64,000 nucleotides of DNA from Rugalucina vietnamica (GCA_964017185.1 OZ024869.1:60414761-60478760); one strand, 5' to 3'. Shown: positions 21,915 to 33,649, counted from the first letter of the stretch. Notes: generated from the sequence alone by a model not told the origin. Numbers and translations: made by a program.

Positions 21915-22417
21915 ATACTACAGATTTATGGAATGATCTTGATCAAGAACTAAAAAACTGTACATCTCTTTATTCTCTTAAAAACACACTCAAAAAAAGA
22001 AAACCTAAATCCCCAAAATACTATTCAGAAGTGGGTGACAGAAAAGCAAATATACTTCTTTGTCAATTAAGAAACAAGAAAAGCCAATTAAACTTTGACC
22101 TTCATTTCGACAAATTAAGAGATTCACCAAACTGCAATCATTGTAACATTCCTGAAACAACACATCATTTCCTGTTTGAATGTCCTCAATATCAAAATCA
22201 AAGAATTGAACTAATGAACTTCCTCATATCTCACCCCCAAATATATGAACCCATTGTAATTTCAGAAAAAGACCTTTTATGTGGAAATAAAGATATTTCA
22301 GATGAAAATAATAAAGAACTACTATTAGCAGTCTCAAAATTCATAACCTCATCTAATCGTTTCAACTACTTGACAGTATTTCTTCTCTCTCTAAGACCTA
22401 TTAATCTGTTATTATGA
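21915..22417 (+). CDS. LINE ORF2 C terminus, shifted frame, with zinc-knuckle-like motif
   Basis: After the frameshift the same protein continues: TTDLWNDLD, then CNHCNIPETTHHFLFECPQY, the C-x2-C-x8-H-x4-C type motif found at the C terminus of jockey-like and CR1-like ORF2 proteins. A continuous frame would give about 1,080 residues. Confidence 0.8.
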
Positions 22418-22613
22418 AGCTTTTAACCTCTGAACAATAGGTAATAATATATGATTATTATATACATGTTTTCATGTAATGCACTGTCCAGTTTAGATGA
22501 CCACGGTCACTGATAAACCAGTTGAGCAAACAATAATCATTAAACATTCACTCATCAGTTCAAATCTTTTTTTAAATGACAGTGAAAGACTCTGTATGTA
22601 TAATTTTACTTAC

Positions 22614-22772
22614 TGTTGCATTGCCATAAGGTACCTTTTCCCATAATGATAAGGTCCCCTTTATCGGACCCTGGCCGGCATTGAGTACAAATGAGGTCAC
22701 AAAATCGATCAACAAAGAATTTAAACTTGAAATGACCCACGCAATCACTAACAATGAATCGGTCGGCAATTA
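22614..22772 (-). CDS. Exon-like frame, unknown
   Basis: The minus strand is bounded by an acceptor (GCGTTCAG) and a strong donor (A|GTAAGT). The 53-codon peptide contains DRFIVSDCVGHFKFKFF and CTQCRPGSDKGDLIIMGKG. A potential short intron and a further frame lie just upstream. I do not recognise a family. Confidence 0.3.
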
Positions 22773-23103
22773 CTGAACGCAATAATATCCTGAACTAGTA
22801 GCAGTTAAAAAACTTACATAAATCCAGTCTTTCACCGTTGCATACTAAATCAAATCCGTTAATTTGACCTGCGACACGCCGCCGACATTGATCGTTCACC
22901 TAGTCAGTCGCGTGGTCTCATTTCCAATACACAGCGCGTCACGTGACCACAATAACAAACTACTGTGTGATTACTCCAGTCTGATAATGGATTTTTTTTC
23001 TCCAGCTCAATAGCGCCTTGCCTTCACATAGATCTCCGCTTTTACCATCTTATTATAATTATAACCCGACTGCTAGAGCATTGTACAAATTTACCGAGTA
23101 GTC

Positions 23104-23200
23104 CAAGCTCTCTTCTTCTTCTTCCTCCTCCTCTTCTTCCTCTTCTTCTTCTCCTTCTTTTCTTCTTCTTCTTCTTCTTCTTCTTCTTCTTCTTCTTCTA
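23104..23200. repeat. (CTT)n microsatellite, impure
   Basis: Runs of CTT and CTCCT. Confidence 0.95.
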
Positions 23201-23339
23201 AAAACATTGTTTTGAAACATACTAGTAGCATGTATATGTATGCTCAAATATATAGCAACTCGATAAAAAAAAACCTGTCATTATTTCACCGTCTTGGGAA
23301 AGGATAAATATAGACTACGCCTACCATCCGATCCTTTGA

Positions 23340-23450
23340 TGCTTATATATATACATTAGAATGCTGTTATATGTATGTATACAAATGTATTGAACTGTCT
23401 GTATATATATGTGTGTCGAGAAATTTCTAATAAATAAATAAATAAATAAA
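23340..23450 (+). repeat. Probable LINE 3' end with (AAAT)n tail
   Basis: An AT-rich stretch ends in ATTTCTAATAAATAAATAAA, a tail form common for CR1-like or Rex-like LINEs. PLE copy 4 is joined directly to it. Confidence 0.45.
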
Positions 23451-23763
23451 CTATATCAAAATCAAATTCATCACGCTTATCATAAATTTTAGAAGAAACA
23501 AATCCATTTGCAGGAAAACTTAACAGGTAAATCGTTTAAATGGACATTAACTACAGACATTTCATCAGTATCTGTCTCCAGATAAGCCCTGGTACCATCA
23601 AGCTCCTGTTTTAAGGTGTTAACGTAGTGAAGCCTACAAACAACAACAACATTGTTTGCGGCTTTGTCTGCCGGAACCAAGACATACTTTCTGTGAAATT
23701 CTTGGATACCCTGCTTCAAATGCCTAAATGACGATTTAGGTTTAGGAGGTAAAAGATTAGTAT
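23451..23763 (-). mobile_element. Penelope-like element, copy 4 (internal fragment with deletion)
   Basis: Two separate RT segments are fused at about 23514. The part around copy-1 position 2390 is joined to the part around 1550, so roughly 0.85 kb of RT is missing. Neither the 3' tail nor the 5' end is present. Confidence 0.85.
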
Positions 23764-23892
23764 AAATCGAGAGTATGGAGCAAGAAAACAAGTGAGGCGT
23801 TTTCAAAGTCCTTGAGTATATTTATTTGGACTTAGAGAAAAAACGTCAAAATTGTAAGCAACACATTTTTCAGGGAACCTACATTTTGATCT

Positions 23893-24138
23893 CTAGGCCC
23901 AGGCCCAGGCATGGACCCTGGGGTCCGAATTTATTGAAACCAAGCAAACGCTATAGGGTACGATGGTCCAAATCTGATTGGTTTCTGATAACTGTTTCAT
24001 TAGAAAAACACCGTTCTGCTGGCGGCACCAGGCTTGGTCAATTCCAAAGACGGTGGGTGTAGACGAAGTAACTTTCGGTGACGCTTCGCTACACGATCTA
24101 TCCCTGGATCTTTCCCTTGGGCCGGGAGTGTGAGACAT
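23893..24138 (-). CDS. GC-rich open frame with ATG, possible first exon (uncertain)
   Basis: An 81-codon frame starting MSHTPGPRERSRDRS in a short GC-rich island. It may be a first exon or chance; no homologue recognised. The rest of 23770-25320 is AT-rich with nothing identifiable. Confidence 0.15.
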   Translation of the reverse strand: MSHTPGPRERSRDRSCSEASPKVTSSTPTVFGIDQAWCRQQNGVFLMKQLSETNQIWTIVPYSVCLVSINSDPRVHAWAWA

Positions 24139-25323
24139 GGTTTTGCTGTGAGAGTTTTATAACTTGGTTATCTGAATTTGCCCCTTTAGCATATAACTGT
24201 TAGTGAAACACACTGTTTAAAAATTGTGTTTTCTCCCAGATTTACTTTTTATACAATGATGTCTTAAATTAAATTTTGAGATTTTTATCAAAGCAGCAGG
24301 CTACAATTACTCCAGTAAGCTTCCTGAAATTAACATCTCCAAGTTAATAATTGTCATTGACAGTTGATACCTGGCTAACCATTTCCTTATATGAAAGTAC
24401 ACATAAAGATGTACATTTCTATTGGCTAAATACAGAAATGATAGGCATTTAAGACAGCTGAAACCTACTAGTACTGATACAGAAATATACTCATCAAAAG
24501 AAGTTTTGCACCATTTAGATTTTTTCATATTTTTAAGAGGCATTTTAACTAACAAATTTTAAAGTTAGCTTTTTGAATTTGTACAGTCTGAAAAAGTTTG
24601 ATAATGTGTGTGATAAGACCAAAAGTTGTTGCGGAAACGATTTGAGGAAAAATTGAAAATTCCAATTTTCTGTAAATGCTGAAAATTGGAAAATCGAAAA
24701 AATTCCACAAAAAATGCCACAGCATCAAGAACACATTTTTGTTTCCAAATTTTTACACAAGAGCTCCAAAGCTAATGATTAAGCCTAAAAACAATTTAAA
24801 AAATCTCAAAATTTTAGTAAAAATTCATTTTTTGACAAAATTGCAATTTTTGAGAAAAAATGATAAATATTGGTAAAAATGAGTAAAATCGAAGTTCATT
24901 TCAATTTTTGATCATTATGAGATGTTTTGACACCAAAAGTTGCCGCCTGTTTTCTTTCTGTCAAAGGCAATCTCATGTCAAAGACGTTGCATGAGGACTT
25001 TTTTGGCATGCAGCCTTTTCAAAATTCTGAATTTGGATGGGTTGAAAACCAGTACTTTCAGTTAAACATTAATGGGTGCTGCATGCTGTGTTTGAAAGAA
25101 AAACAACCCATTTTATTGGAGAGATGAGTTACTAAGCTTTATCTGAGAATTTAAACAAAATCTCAAAAATCGTTATTTTTGGTCAAAAATAGTGTTTTTG
25201 TCAAAAAAAATCAATTTTTATTTTTTTGCTTTAAATGATTGCTTTCAGTATCCCGAATGAGGATGTGAAACGAATTCGGGGTTGGAAGCCCAGAAATAAA
25301 GATATGGGATATGGGCTAACCCT

Positions 25324-26308
25324 AACTTCTCCAACAGGGCTATCGGTATCATAAACTTCGAAAAACATTTTCTAAATTTTATCGTAGACACTATGAATTG
25401 ATTTCCAAATATAATGTTGGGTTAAAGACGCTTTTAAGTGAGGGCCTTTCGGAACCTGAATTTTATGGTGACTTGGTTTACAAATTTAAGAAACTTAAAG
25501 GAATTAATGATTTTTCTTTTCAGTTCAGAAAAATCATAACACGTTACAAACGTATAGGTTATAACTTGAATGTTATGCGACAGTCTGCATGCTTAGTTTT
25601 TAACCCAATCATGGTTGATAACTATGCTGCCTTCTTTAATTGCACGCCGGTGGGTCGGGCGTCAGACTCTATGATGGCCCCGACATAAAGCTATTCATTT
25701 TAGTTGGTTGGGGCCGGAGCTTCTTGTCTGTTGCTTGGCCCACCGGGGTCCAACTGGTGTTTTTCTTTTGCTCCGGAGTTAGTAGGTTATTCGGCGCCCA
25801 GGGATCTCCATCGTCGGGCAGCTTACTCAGTCTGTGAGTCCTGGTTTTTGATTCATCAGGATGTTTATCATGATTTATTTGTTTGTTCTTGATGATTCAT
25901 TGACTAGTTAGAGATTCACCACGAGGACCGAATAACTAACTAAATGTTATGAACCACTGCAGAAGCTGAGGGTGAGGTTATGGCCATGTAAAACCGGTTT
26001 AAGCCCGCCAGTAACTTTGTGTTACTGATCGTTCCAAGTCGATACTTCTGTGGTGGTTCTTTTTGTTTTATGTCTTGGTGTTTAAAATTTTTTTGTGCTG
26101 TTGGCGCCTTATGTATGTTTTCATATTTTTAGTTAAGTTAAGGTAACTGAGTGGCCACCTATTGGGAAAATAGCTGCCCATTCGGCTTACGATTGTTTCA
26201 TGGTATAAGTACCTGATTGTTAGTTTGGTTTTTTCCCACCTCGGTTTTTAGAGTGGGAATCTTTTTCTGATTGCGCCTTTTCCTGATCTTTGCCTACTTG
26301 TACCTTTT
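25324..26308 (+). mobile_element. Penelope-like element, copy 5 (5'-truncated)
   Basis: It contains the last 120 or so codons of RT (stop near 25688) and the complete 3' region ending CTTGTACC plus T run. It shares diagnostic changes with copy 8 and the tail at 53389, for example CTTACGATTGTTTC instead of CTTACGATATGTTTC. Confidence 0.92.
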
Positions 26309-26759
26309 TTGCTGCATCCCAAATTTTGGTGTTTTCAAAAACATGCATTTTTTCACATTTTTATTTAATCTTTTTTAGAAGAAATATTGATTTGTCATTC
26401 AGGAAGTCCAGCCCTTTAAGATGGTATTCAGTTTTAAAAGTTTATTTGAAAAATGTCTATACTAGACATTATTTTAAAATGAGAAAAATATTAACTGGTG
26501 CAAAACTTCTTTTGATGAGTATATATCAGACAGGCACACAAAGGGATATGCTTCTCTGGTGGGTGAGAATAATTAATTCATAACATTTAACTGTAATAGA
26601 CAATATGCTGTATACTTTTTATGTTTCTATATGTATGTATGAATTCTTACTGAATTAGAATCAATCTATCTATCAAACAAACTTAAAGCAACCAAACTTT
26701 ATCACAATTTACGAATCAAAAAATCCGTAGCAAAAAAAAAAATGATGTCATCCAATTTT

Positions 26760-26975
26760 TCTTTTATTAAGTTTTACGTCACTTTCATGATTATTTCAGC
26801 TCATATGAGACGGGACAATCAGTAGGTGGGGAGATAACTGGAGAACCCCTTGAAAACCACGTGACACACCCGCGAGCAGAACTTGGCTTGTCTCACATTG
26901 TGCCTTTTGTGGGGTTCGAACCCACATCAGACATAGCGATGAGACGATCAAATGATTAAGCGCGATAAAGGAAAT
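26760..26975 (-). repeat. tRNA-derived SINE, diverged
   Basis: It matches the SINE at 50150-50393 (TTATTTCAGCTCATATGAGACGG, GGTTCGAACCC on the minus strand). The tRNA A-box end is eroded. Confidence 0.7.
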
Positions 26976-27122
26976 AATAAACCAGGTTTAAAATGACATC
27001 TGCTTTGAACATAACTTTTGGGAACTTCATTCTTCATCTATTTTAGCATTGTTGCAATTTAGTTGATTTTTCTGGAAAACAGAAATTCATATTTTTTACA
27101 ATGGATTAAAACGTTATTTTAC

Positions 27123-27325
27123 CTTCAAGTAGTCGCCCTCACATCCGTAAGTTGATGAGTCAATATCAAAGTACCAAACTTCGAATACAAAAATACCAAA
27201 TTCTTCTGATTCGACAACCCAACTACAGTTGATGTTAAAGTCGTATCGACCATCATTGTCAATATCAGGGGGGAATATCCATCCTGAGTAATCCTTGATT
27301 ATTCCCCCGCATTCCTTCGGCAGTG
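27123..27325 (-). CDS. Gene C exon: first half of second CUB domain
   Basis: Acceptor ATTTCAG, donor GTAAAA; 203 nt, phases 1 and 0. The peptide has CGGIIKDYSGWIFPPDID, INCSWVVE and the CEGDYLK ending, with three of the usual four CUB cysteines. Entry and exit phases match the exon at 46751-46941, so it probably starts the next CUB repeat of the same protein. The matching second-half exon was not found below 27123. The 3' end of PLE copy 6 lies 90 bp upstream of the acceptor. Confidence 0.75.
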
Positions 27326-27415
27326 CTGAAATGTTCAATTATTATAAGCATTCATGCGTTAAGTATGAATTTAAAGAGAAAGAATGTTCTGCCATTCCGT
27401 ATGATCATGAAAAAG

Positions 27416-28048
27416 TACAAGTAGGCAAAGATCAGGAAAAGGCGCAATCAGAAAAAGACTCCCACCCCAAAAACCAAGGCGGGAAAAAACCAAACCAACA
27501 ACCAGACACCCATACCATGAAAACATTTCGCAAGCCGAACGAGCAGCCACTCCCCCAACAGGTGGCCACCCAGCCACCCCAACCCAACCAAAACTATGCA
27601 AACATACATAAGGCGCCAACAGCACAAAAAATATTTCAAACACCAAGACATAAAACAAAAAGAACCACCACAGAAGCATCGACTTGGAACGATCAGTAAC
27701 ACAAAGCCACTGGCGGGCCTAAATCGATCCCACACGGCCGCAACCCCACCCTCAGCCTCCGCAGTGGTTCATAACATTCAGCCAGCTCCTCGGTCCTCGT
27801 GGTGAATCTCTAACTAGTAAATGAATCATCAAGAACAAACAAATAAATCATGATAAACATCCTGATGAATCAAAAACCAGGACTCACAGATTCAGTAAGC
27901 TGCCCGACGATGGAGATCCCTGGGCGCCAAATAACTTACTAACTCCGGAGCTAAAGAAAAACATCAGTTGGACCCCGGTGGGCCAAGCAACAGACAAGAA
28001 GCTCCGGCCCCAACCAACTAAAATGAATAGCTTTAAGTCGGGGCCATC
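27416..28048 (-). mobile_element. Penelope-like element, copy 6 (3' region, T-to-C hypermutated)
   Basis: It has the 3' tail, pseudo-LTR and 3' UTR, truncated at 28048 just at the RT stop. Between about 27465 and 27790 it differs from the other copies by about 40 T-to-C changes on the + strand and very few others. The stretches outside are nearly unchanged. Confidence 0.9.
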
Positions 28049-28600
28049 TTTGTTTTCCATTCTACTTTTGGATTTGCATGACAGAGGATCAAGACCATTT
28101 GGCACTTTTTTCTGTTTACTCAATTTAGATCAACATGTAGATCAATGTTTTTGATTCAGTATTGTTTTGAAGGGACAATGGCCACGGGGTGACGGCACTA
28201 AATATTGTGGTCATTGCAAGGAACGTTATGTGTACTTCATCGACGTAAGGAGTGTATTGCATGTTTTCGTAATGAGTTACTTCAAAAGCCTTGAAGGCGA
28301 ATTTCTCCTATTCATCTACTTTTGGTTACATGTAATCTTAAACAAGGAGATTCCGATAGTGACCTATGGTATATTTCCATACTAAATGGAATCTTCTTTT
28401 AAAAGAAGATTCATATAAGCTTCATTGAAGCTTGTGTTCTGATCCTTTGATTAATTGATTGTCATTATTGCTATATGTGAATTTATTAATAAACTAGTGT
28501 TTAAACCAAATGGAATCAGACCACAATTACTTCCCCCGACTCGTTGTACATGATCAGGATATACTTCCACACAAGGTAGTTCCCCTATTCATTGGCGTGT
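28049..28600. other. No gene seen; two adjacent perfect palindromes
   Basis: The only structure noted is GAATCTTCTTTT with its complement directly following (28389-28412), then AAGCTTCA/TGAAGCTT (28417-28433). Confidence 0.5.
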
Positions 28601-28603
28601 AAA

Positions 28604-30978
28604 AAGGTACAAGTAGGCAAAGATCAGGAAAAGTCGCAATCAGAAAAATATTCCCACTCCAAAAACCGAGGTGGGAAAAAACCAAACTAACAATCAGGTA
28701 CTTATACCATGAAACATTTCGTAAGCCGAATGAGCAGCTATTTTCCCAATAGGTGGCCACTCAGTTACCTTAACTTAACTAAAAATATGAAAACATACAC
28801 AAGGCGCCAACAGCACAAAATATTTAAAACACCAAGACATAAAACAAAAAGAACCACCATAGAAGTATCGACTTGGAACGATCAGTAACTCAAAGTTACT
28901 GGCGGGTTTAAATCAATTTTACATGGCCATAACCTCACCCTCAGCTTCTGCAGTGGTTCATAACATTTAGTTAGTTCTTCGGTCCTCGTGGTGAATCTCT
29001 AACTAGTCAATGAATCATCAAGGACAAACAAATAAATCATGATAAACATACTGATGAATCAAAAACCAGGACTCACAGATTCGGTAAGCTGTCCGACGAT
29101 GGAGATCCCTGGGCGCCGAATAACTTACTAACTCCGGAGAAAAAGAAAAACATCAGTTGGACCCCGGTGGGCCAAGCAACAGACAAGAAGCTCCGGCCCC
29201 AACCAACTAAAATGAATAGCTTTAAGTCGGGACCATCATAGAGTCTGACGCCCGACCCACCGGCGTGCAATTAAAGAAGGCAGCATAGTTATCAACCGTG
29301 ATTGGGTTAAAAACTAAGCATGCAGACTGTCGCATAACATTCAAGTTATAACCTATACGTCTGTAACGTGTTATGATTTTTCTAAACTGAAAAGAAAAAT
29401 CATTACTTCCTATAAGTTTCTTAAATTTGTAAACCAAGTCACCATAAAATTCTGGTTCCGAAAGGCCCTCACTTAAAAGCGTCTTTAAGGTGAGGGTGAG
29501 GTTAGGTACCTGTAAAACCGGTTTAAGCCCGCCAGTAGCTTTGTGTTACTGATCGTTCCAAGTCGATACTTCTGTGGTGGTTCTTTTTGTTTTATGTCTG
29601 GGTGTTTAAAAAATTTTGTGCTGTTGGCGCCTTATGTATGTTTTCATATTTTTAGTTAAGGTAACTGAGTGGTCACCTATTGGGAAAATAGCTGCTCATT
29701 CGGCTTACGATATGTTTCATGGTATAAGTACCTGATTGTTAGTTTGTTTTTTCCCACCTCGGTTTTTAAAAAAATTTTGTGCTGTTGGCGCCTTATGTAT
29801 GTTTTCATATTTTTAGTTAAGGTAACTGAGTGGTCACCTATTGGGAAAATAGCTGCTCATTCGGCTTACGATATGTTTCATGGTATAAGTACCTGATTGT
29901 TAGTTTGTTTTTTCCCACCTCGGTTTTTGGAGTGGGAATCTTTTTCTGATTGCGCCTTTTCCTGATCTTTGCCTATTTGTACCTTTTTTAACCCAACATT
30001 ATATTTGGAAATCAATTCATAGTGTCTACGGTAAAATTTTAAAAAGGTTTTTTGAAGTTTATGATACCGATAGCCCTGTTGGAGACGTTTAGCCGTTTAA
30101 CATTTATTTCGAGCGTTGAAGTCTGTAACATGATTGCAGACTCTAGCAAACCTAATAAGTTGCGAAATGTATGCACCATAAGAAGCACAACGAGGAACGT
30201 CACCATCCAAAAACGGAAAATTTACTATTTCAAAATCAAAGTCATCGCGCTCATCATAAATTTTAGAAGAAACAAATCCATTTGCAACAGAAAGATGTAG
30301 ATCTAAAAAGGGGGCTTCGGTATCCGAGATATTGGCTTTGTTCAACTGTAGTTCAGACGGATTTTGATTGACCATACCTTCAAAATAAGGGTTGTCAATG
30401 TTCAAAAGGTCATCGAGGTACCTAGAAGTGAAATTAAAAGCCTCGATAACATCAGCTTGATTATCATGGTTAAGAGAATCCATGAAATCTCTTTCGTAGC
30501 AGTATAAAAATAAATCAGCTACGAGAGGTGCGCAATTTGTACCCATCGGAATTCCAACAATTTGTCTGTATAACTTGGTTCCAAATCTAATATAAATATT
30601 ATCCAGGAGATAGGATAAGGCGTCGCACACATTCTGACATGACCAAAGTGTATACCGACTTTGGTCAGAGGAAGTGAAAAAAGCCTTTCTGTCATTACAT
30701 GCCAAGTAAAGTGAACCATAGTTTTTTTAATGCCCTTTTGAAGGTCCACTCTATCAAATCCAGAAGTTTTTCTTTAATTAGATTATGAGGTAAAGTTGTA
30801 TACAGAGTAGAAAAATCATATGTGGACAAGCTCGTCGCACGGAACCCTCTACACTTCAATTTATTGAGCGCCTCACCAGAATTTTTTATTGACCAAAACC
30901 AATTTTATTTGAAGTTTCATACACTGTCTCACAGTATCTTATAACGTGAGATTTGATAGCAGTAAGACAGGAAGTTAA
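28604..30978 (-). mobile_element. Penelope-like element, copy 7 (5'-truncated, with nested inverted copy)
   Basis: It has a tail, 3' region and RT down to about the middle, interrupted at 29490-29986 by another PLE 3' fragment in opposite orientation. RT pieces retain GIPMGTNCAPLV and RYLDDLLN (frame 30705-30097). It is truncated at about 30978. Confidence 0.9.
29490..29986 (+). mobile_element. PLE 3' fragment nested in copy 7, with internal tandem duplication
   Basis: It starts in the 3' UTR (GGTGAGGGTGAGGTTAGG) and ends CTTGTACC plus T run. About 160 bp (29607-29766) are repeated immediately at 29767-29930, with the same private changes (GTGGTCACC, AGTTTGTTTTTTCC). Confidence 0.9.
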
Positions 30979-31833
30979 TGTAAGACTGCAAGTTTATGTG
31001 AACATCCTGCTTGTTATAGCTCACTGAAAAGGCCATTGCCTGAGCTTTCAGAAAATGTTAAAACATTCCAGGTATCTGTTAATATGATATGATACTATTG
31101 ATGTAGGGGCTAGTAATCATGGTGCACGGTCATCAGTCCAATAGTCCTCCAGGAAATGTAAACTATCTAGAAAAGCAGCAGGTCAACATATATTTAAACT
31201 TGATAAAAACAACTGGCATGCCATGTAGGCTAGGCCCTGTTTTTTATAAGCCAACCTATTGACACCCTCACGCGTTGAATGTATATTAAGGATATAATAT
31301 ATCAACTACAACCTTATTTAACAAGGGGGTTGATCAGCTTGTGCATATACGCTTTTTGATCCTCGACCTTTTTTATGGTCCATGGTCCGTTCTGTTCACA
31401 TTGGGGCTCATTTAGAGCTTTAACACTATTTTCTGCATTCTTGTAATGCCGATCATTGTGTTAGTTTTACAAAATAAACTCGCCAATATTGTCAACATGC
31501 CTCTGGCCTGGCCTTTCTTTAGATATCTTACATTTCGTTTCGGTGTAAGGTTAACTAACATGGGCCCGTGAGGATTTGGTACTGAGCTGTAAAAGCGAAA
31601 ATTTCATATGCTAGATATGGCACTCCTATGCGAAATGTGGTACCTGTACATACCATTATATGTTGTCATACTCCCTTTTTCATGATTGCTTCTGTTTGCA
31701 TTGTCATTTATTATGATGTAAATTGCATACATGTATTTCATGTTTATAGTTTTATTGCCTTTGTGTTTGTTCATTGTCATTATTCATTCTGTAAATGTAA
31801 CTGTTATATGTAACTCTCCTGTTTATGGAGGAA

Positions 31834-31834
31834 A

Positions 31835-31890
<56 letters not shown>
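31834..31890. repeat. (CTTA)n microsatellite
   Basis: About 14 units of CTTA. The region 31000-31830 upstream holds nothing recognisable. Confidence 0.95.
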
Positions 31891-31933
31891 GCATAGGCGG
31901 CAGTAATCGACTGTTGTATAGATACCATTAACA

Positions 31934-32570
31934 TGGGCATCACAAACGGTGTGCGCGACGGTGCGGTAGCACAGGGCTGCGCTGACAGCGAGCAGAACGG
32001 CGAAACCTATCTCGAAAATGAGACATATAAGTCACTGGTGGCGACATATCGTGAGCTACCCCGGGGGAGATGTTTGTAAGCAAAGTTCTTAGAGACAATA
32101 CCTCTTGTGAATCAAAGCTGGATGAAATGCGCTCCAGCTTATTTGATTATAACAATGAAGTTGATGGGTTCTCGTATGGGATACAGTGCATGCTGAAACG
32201 ACGTAAAGGCATGCGGAATGGTGATTCGGTAGCAATAAAACTAACTAATGACATACACACACTCATGTTAGTTCTCGAGGGTGCTGAATTCTCTGACATG
32301 AGGGATATGATAAGCTCGGGTTCGGGGAGAAGTCAGAGATCGCAATCATCTCCATCATAGGTAATGAATCAATAATCAACAATGACTCATCCATGGAGTT
32401 GAAGGTGTTGTCCGATGCGGTGACGACACTGCAAACGGAACTTCTTCATCTAAAACAGACTCATAATGCTGTAGAAAATACGCGTTCCAAAGAAATCCAG
32501 ACGTTTAAATCGACTATGATCTGTCTGAAATCTGACTTGTCGTCTTTAACAACCCCTGTTAAAGTGCTGT
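31934..32570 (+). pseudogene. Degraded ORF1-like (coiled-coil) coding remnant
   Basis: Three overlapping frames make one protein-like run: an N-terminal piece ending ATYREL; then SKLDEMRSSLFDYNNEVDGF, MLKRRKGMRNGDSVAIKL and LMLVLEGAEFSDMRD (frame 32070-32360); then a heptad-rich piece SMELKVLSDAVTTLQTELL. Frameshifts occur near 32070 and 32330. It resembles accessory ORF1 proteins of molluscan non-LTR elements; that is a resemblance from memory. Expression is unlikely. Confidence 0.45.
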
Positions 32571-32841
32571 AGTCAGTATTACATTATTGAATCAGAAAAA
32601 TCTTTAAGGGTTACTTATCTCAAAAACGTGTTGAAATTATTAAAAAAAATCCAAAACTATGCAGGGAACTATTGACATAAAGCAGTCTCAAGTGTTGCGC
32701 CGTAACAAGCCTGGTGGTAAGACCAGGGCAGGACAAGAGTCTGACAGTCCTATGGGTAGGCCTGATCTTTCCACGGGGCAACGTTTCGGTCCATCTTGCG
32801 GGCCCGTTGGTGGACAGCGAATTTACCATTGCTATCAGTAT

Positions 32842-32975
32842 TAGTGATTATTAAAAACGGATTAGAATAAAAAATAAACCAAGATCTCAACTGGCTAACA
32901 CATGTATTACAAAATGTTGCTGCAAATAAAGCCAAAACCTCGACCCAAAGATACTAGGCGGGAAGGAGAGCATTT
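32842..32975 (+). repeat. Left arm of a ~130-bp inverted repeat
   Basis: It is the reverse complement of 33825-33958 with few mismatches (AACCTCGACCCAAAGATACT is shared). About 850 bp lie between the arms. Confidence 0.85.
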
Positions 32976-33256
32976 CCACTGGTTCATCAAGATGTTCATT
33001 CACGAAACTAAACAAGAGCCCAACAAGAAAAGTAGCAACCCGACCATAATAAGTCAAAAACAAGCCCGACGAGCACAACAATCGTTCGATTTAACCAAAA
33101 TCTTCCATATCTCGTATTAGTGACGTCTCTTGCGTACATTGTATTTATAAACAGTTTCTTTAATATGGACCCTATCGTATGAGAAATTATAATGTAACTG
33201 AACGGTGATGAATCGGACATTGATTAATAGTAAAAGTACAAGCGCAAGCACCGAGA

Positions 33257-33597
33257 TATAGCTCGGCAAATGGGTCACTGTATGGGCGGCAACTTTAATA
33301 TTCATATCTGGGCGTGGTCGGCTAGTCCATCTGTTCAAGTAGGGGGTTTATAGGAAAATCGAACTCAGTCAGACTGGACCGCTGTCACATATTTACCGTT
33401 AGAAATTAGCTACCTGTATTTTGTCCAATCCAGTAAATTAGACAAACACATATTTCATTCTTATTTTCTAACGGAAAACATGTGAATTGAATCTTTTAAC
33501 CGTACACCTTTAGTTTTTACCCAAGTCAAAGGTAGGCCATACCCAATAACGTATTCATGAGGTAACACCCATACAGTGACCTATTTGCCGAGCTATA
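33257..33597. mobile_element. MITE, 341 bp, TIR TATAGCTCGGCAAAT
   Basis: The 30-bp terminal inverted repeats differ at one position. Its interior (CGTGGTCGGCTAGTCCATCT, ATTTTGTCCAATCCAGT) recurs at 43525-43620 and 44410-44640. Confidence 0.8.
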
Positions 33598-33649
33598 CAC
33601 CAGAATCGATGACTCAACAGAAATATATACACTTGAATACTGGAGCAAA

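Larger units (their letters stand above)
19155..22440 (+). mobile_element. Non-LTR retrotransposon (jockey/CR1-like)
   Basis: It comprises ORF2 and the shifted C terminus. The true 5' and 3' boundaries are unclear, with possible 5' UTR from about 19050 and 3' UTR to about 22560. No poly(A) or target-site duplication could be fixed. Confidence 0.8.

Noticed and set aside
27295-27699. 134-codon + strand frame rich in Pro, Gln and Lys
   Set aside because: It is the antisense of PLE copy 6; it is open because T-to-C changes removed stops.
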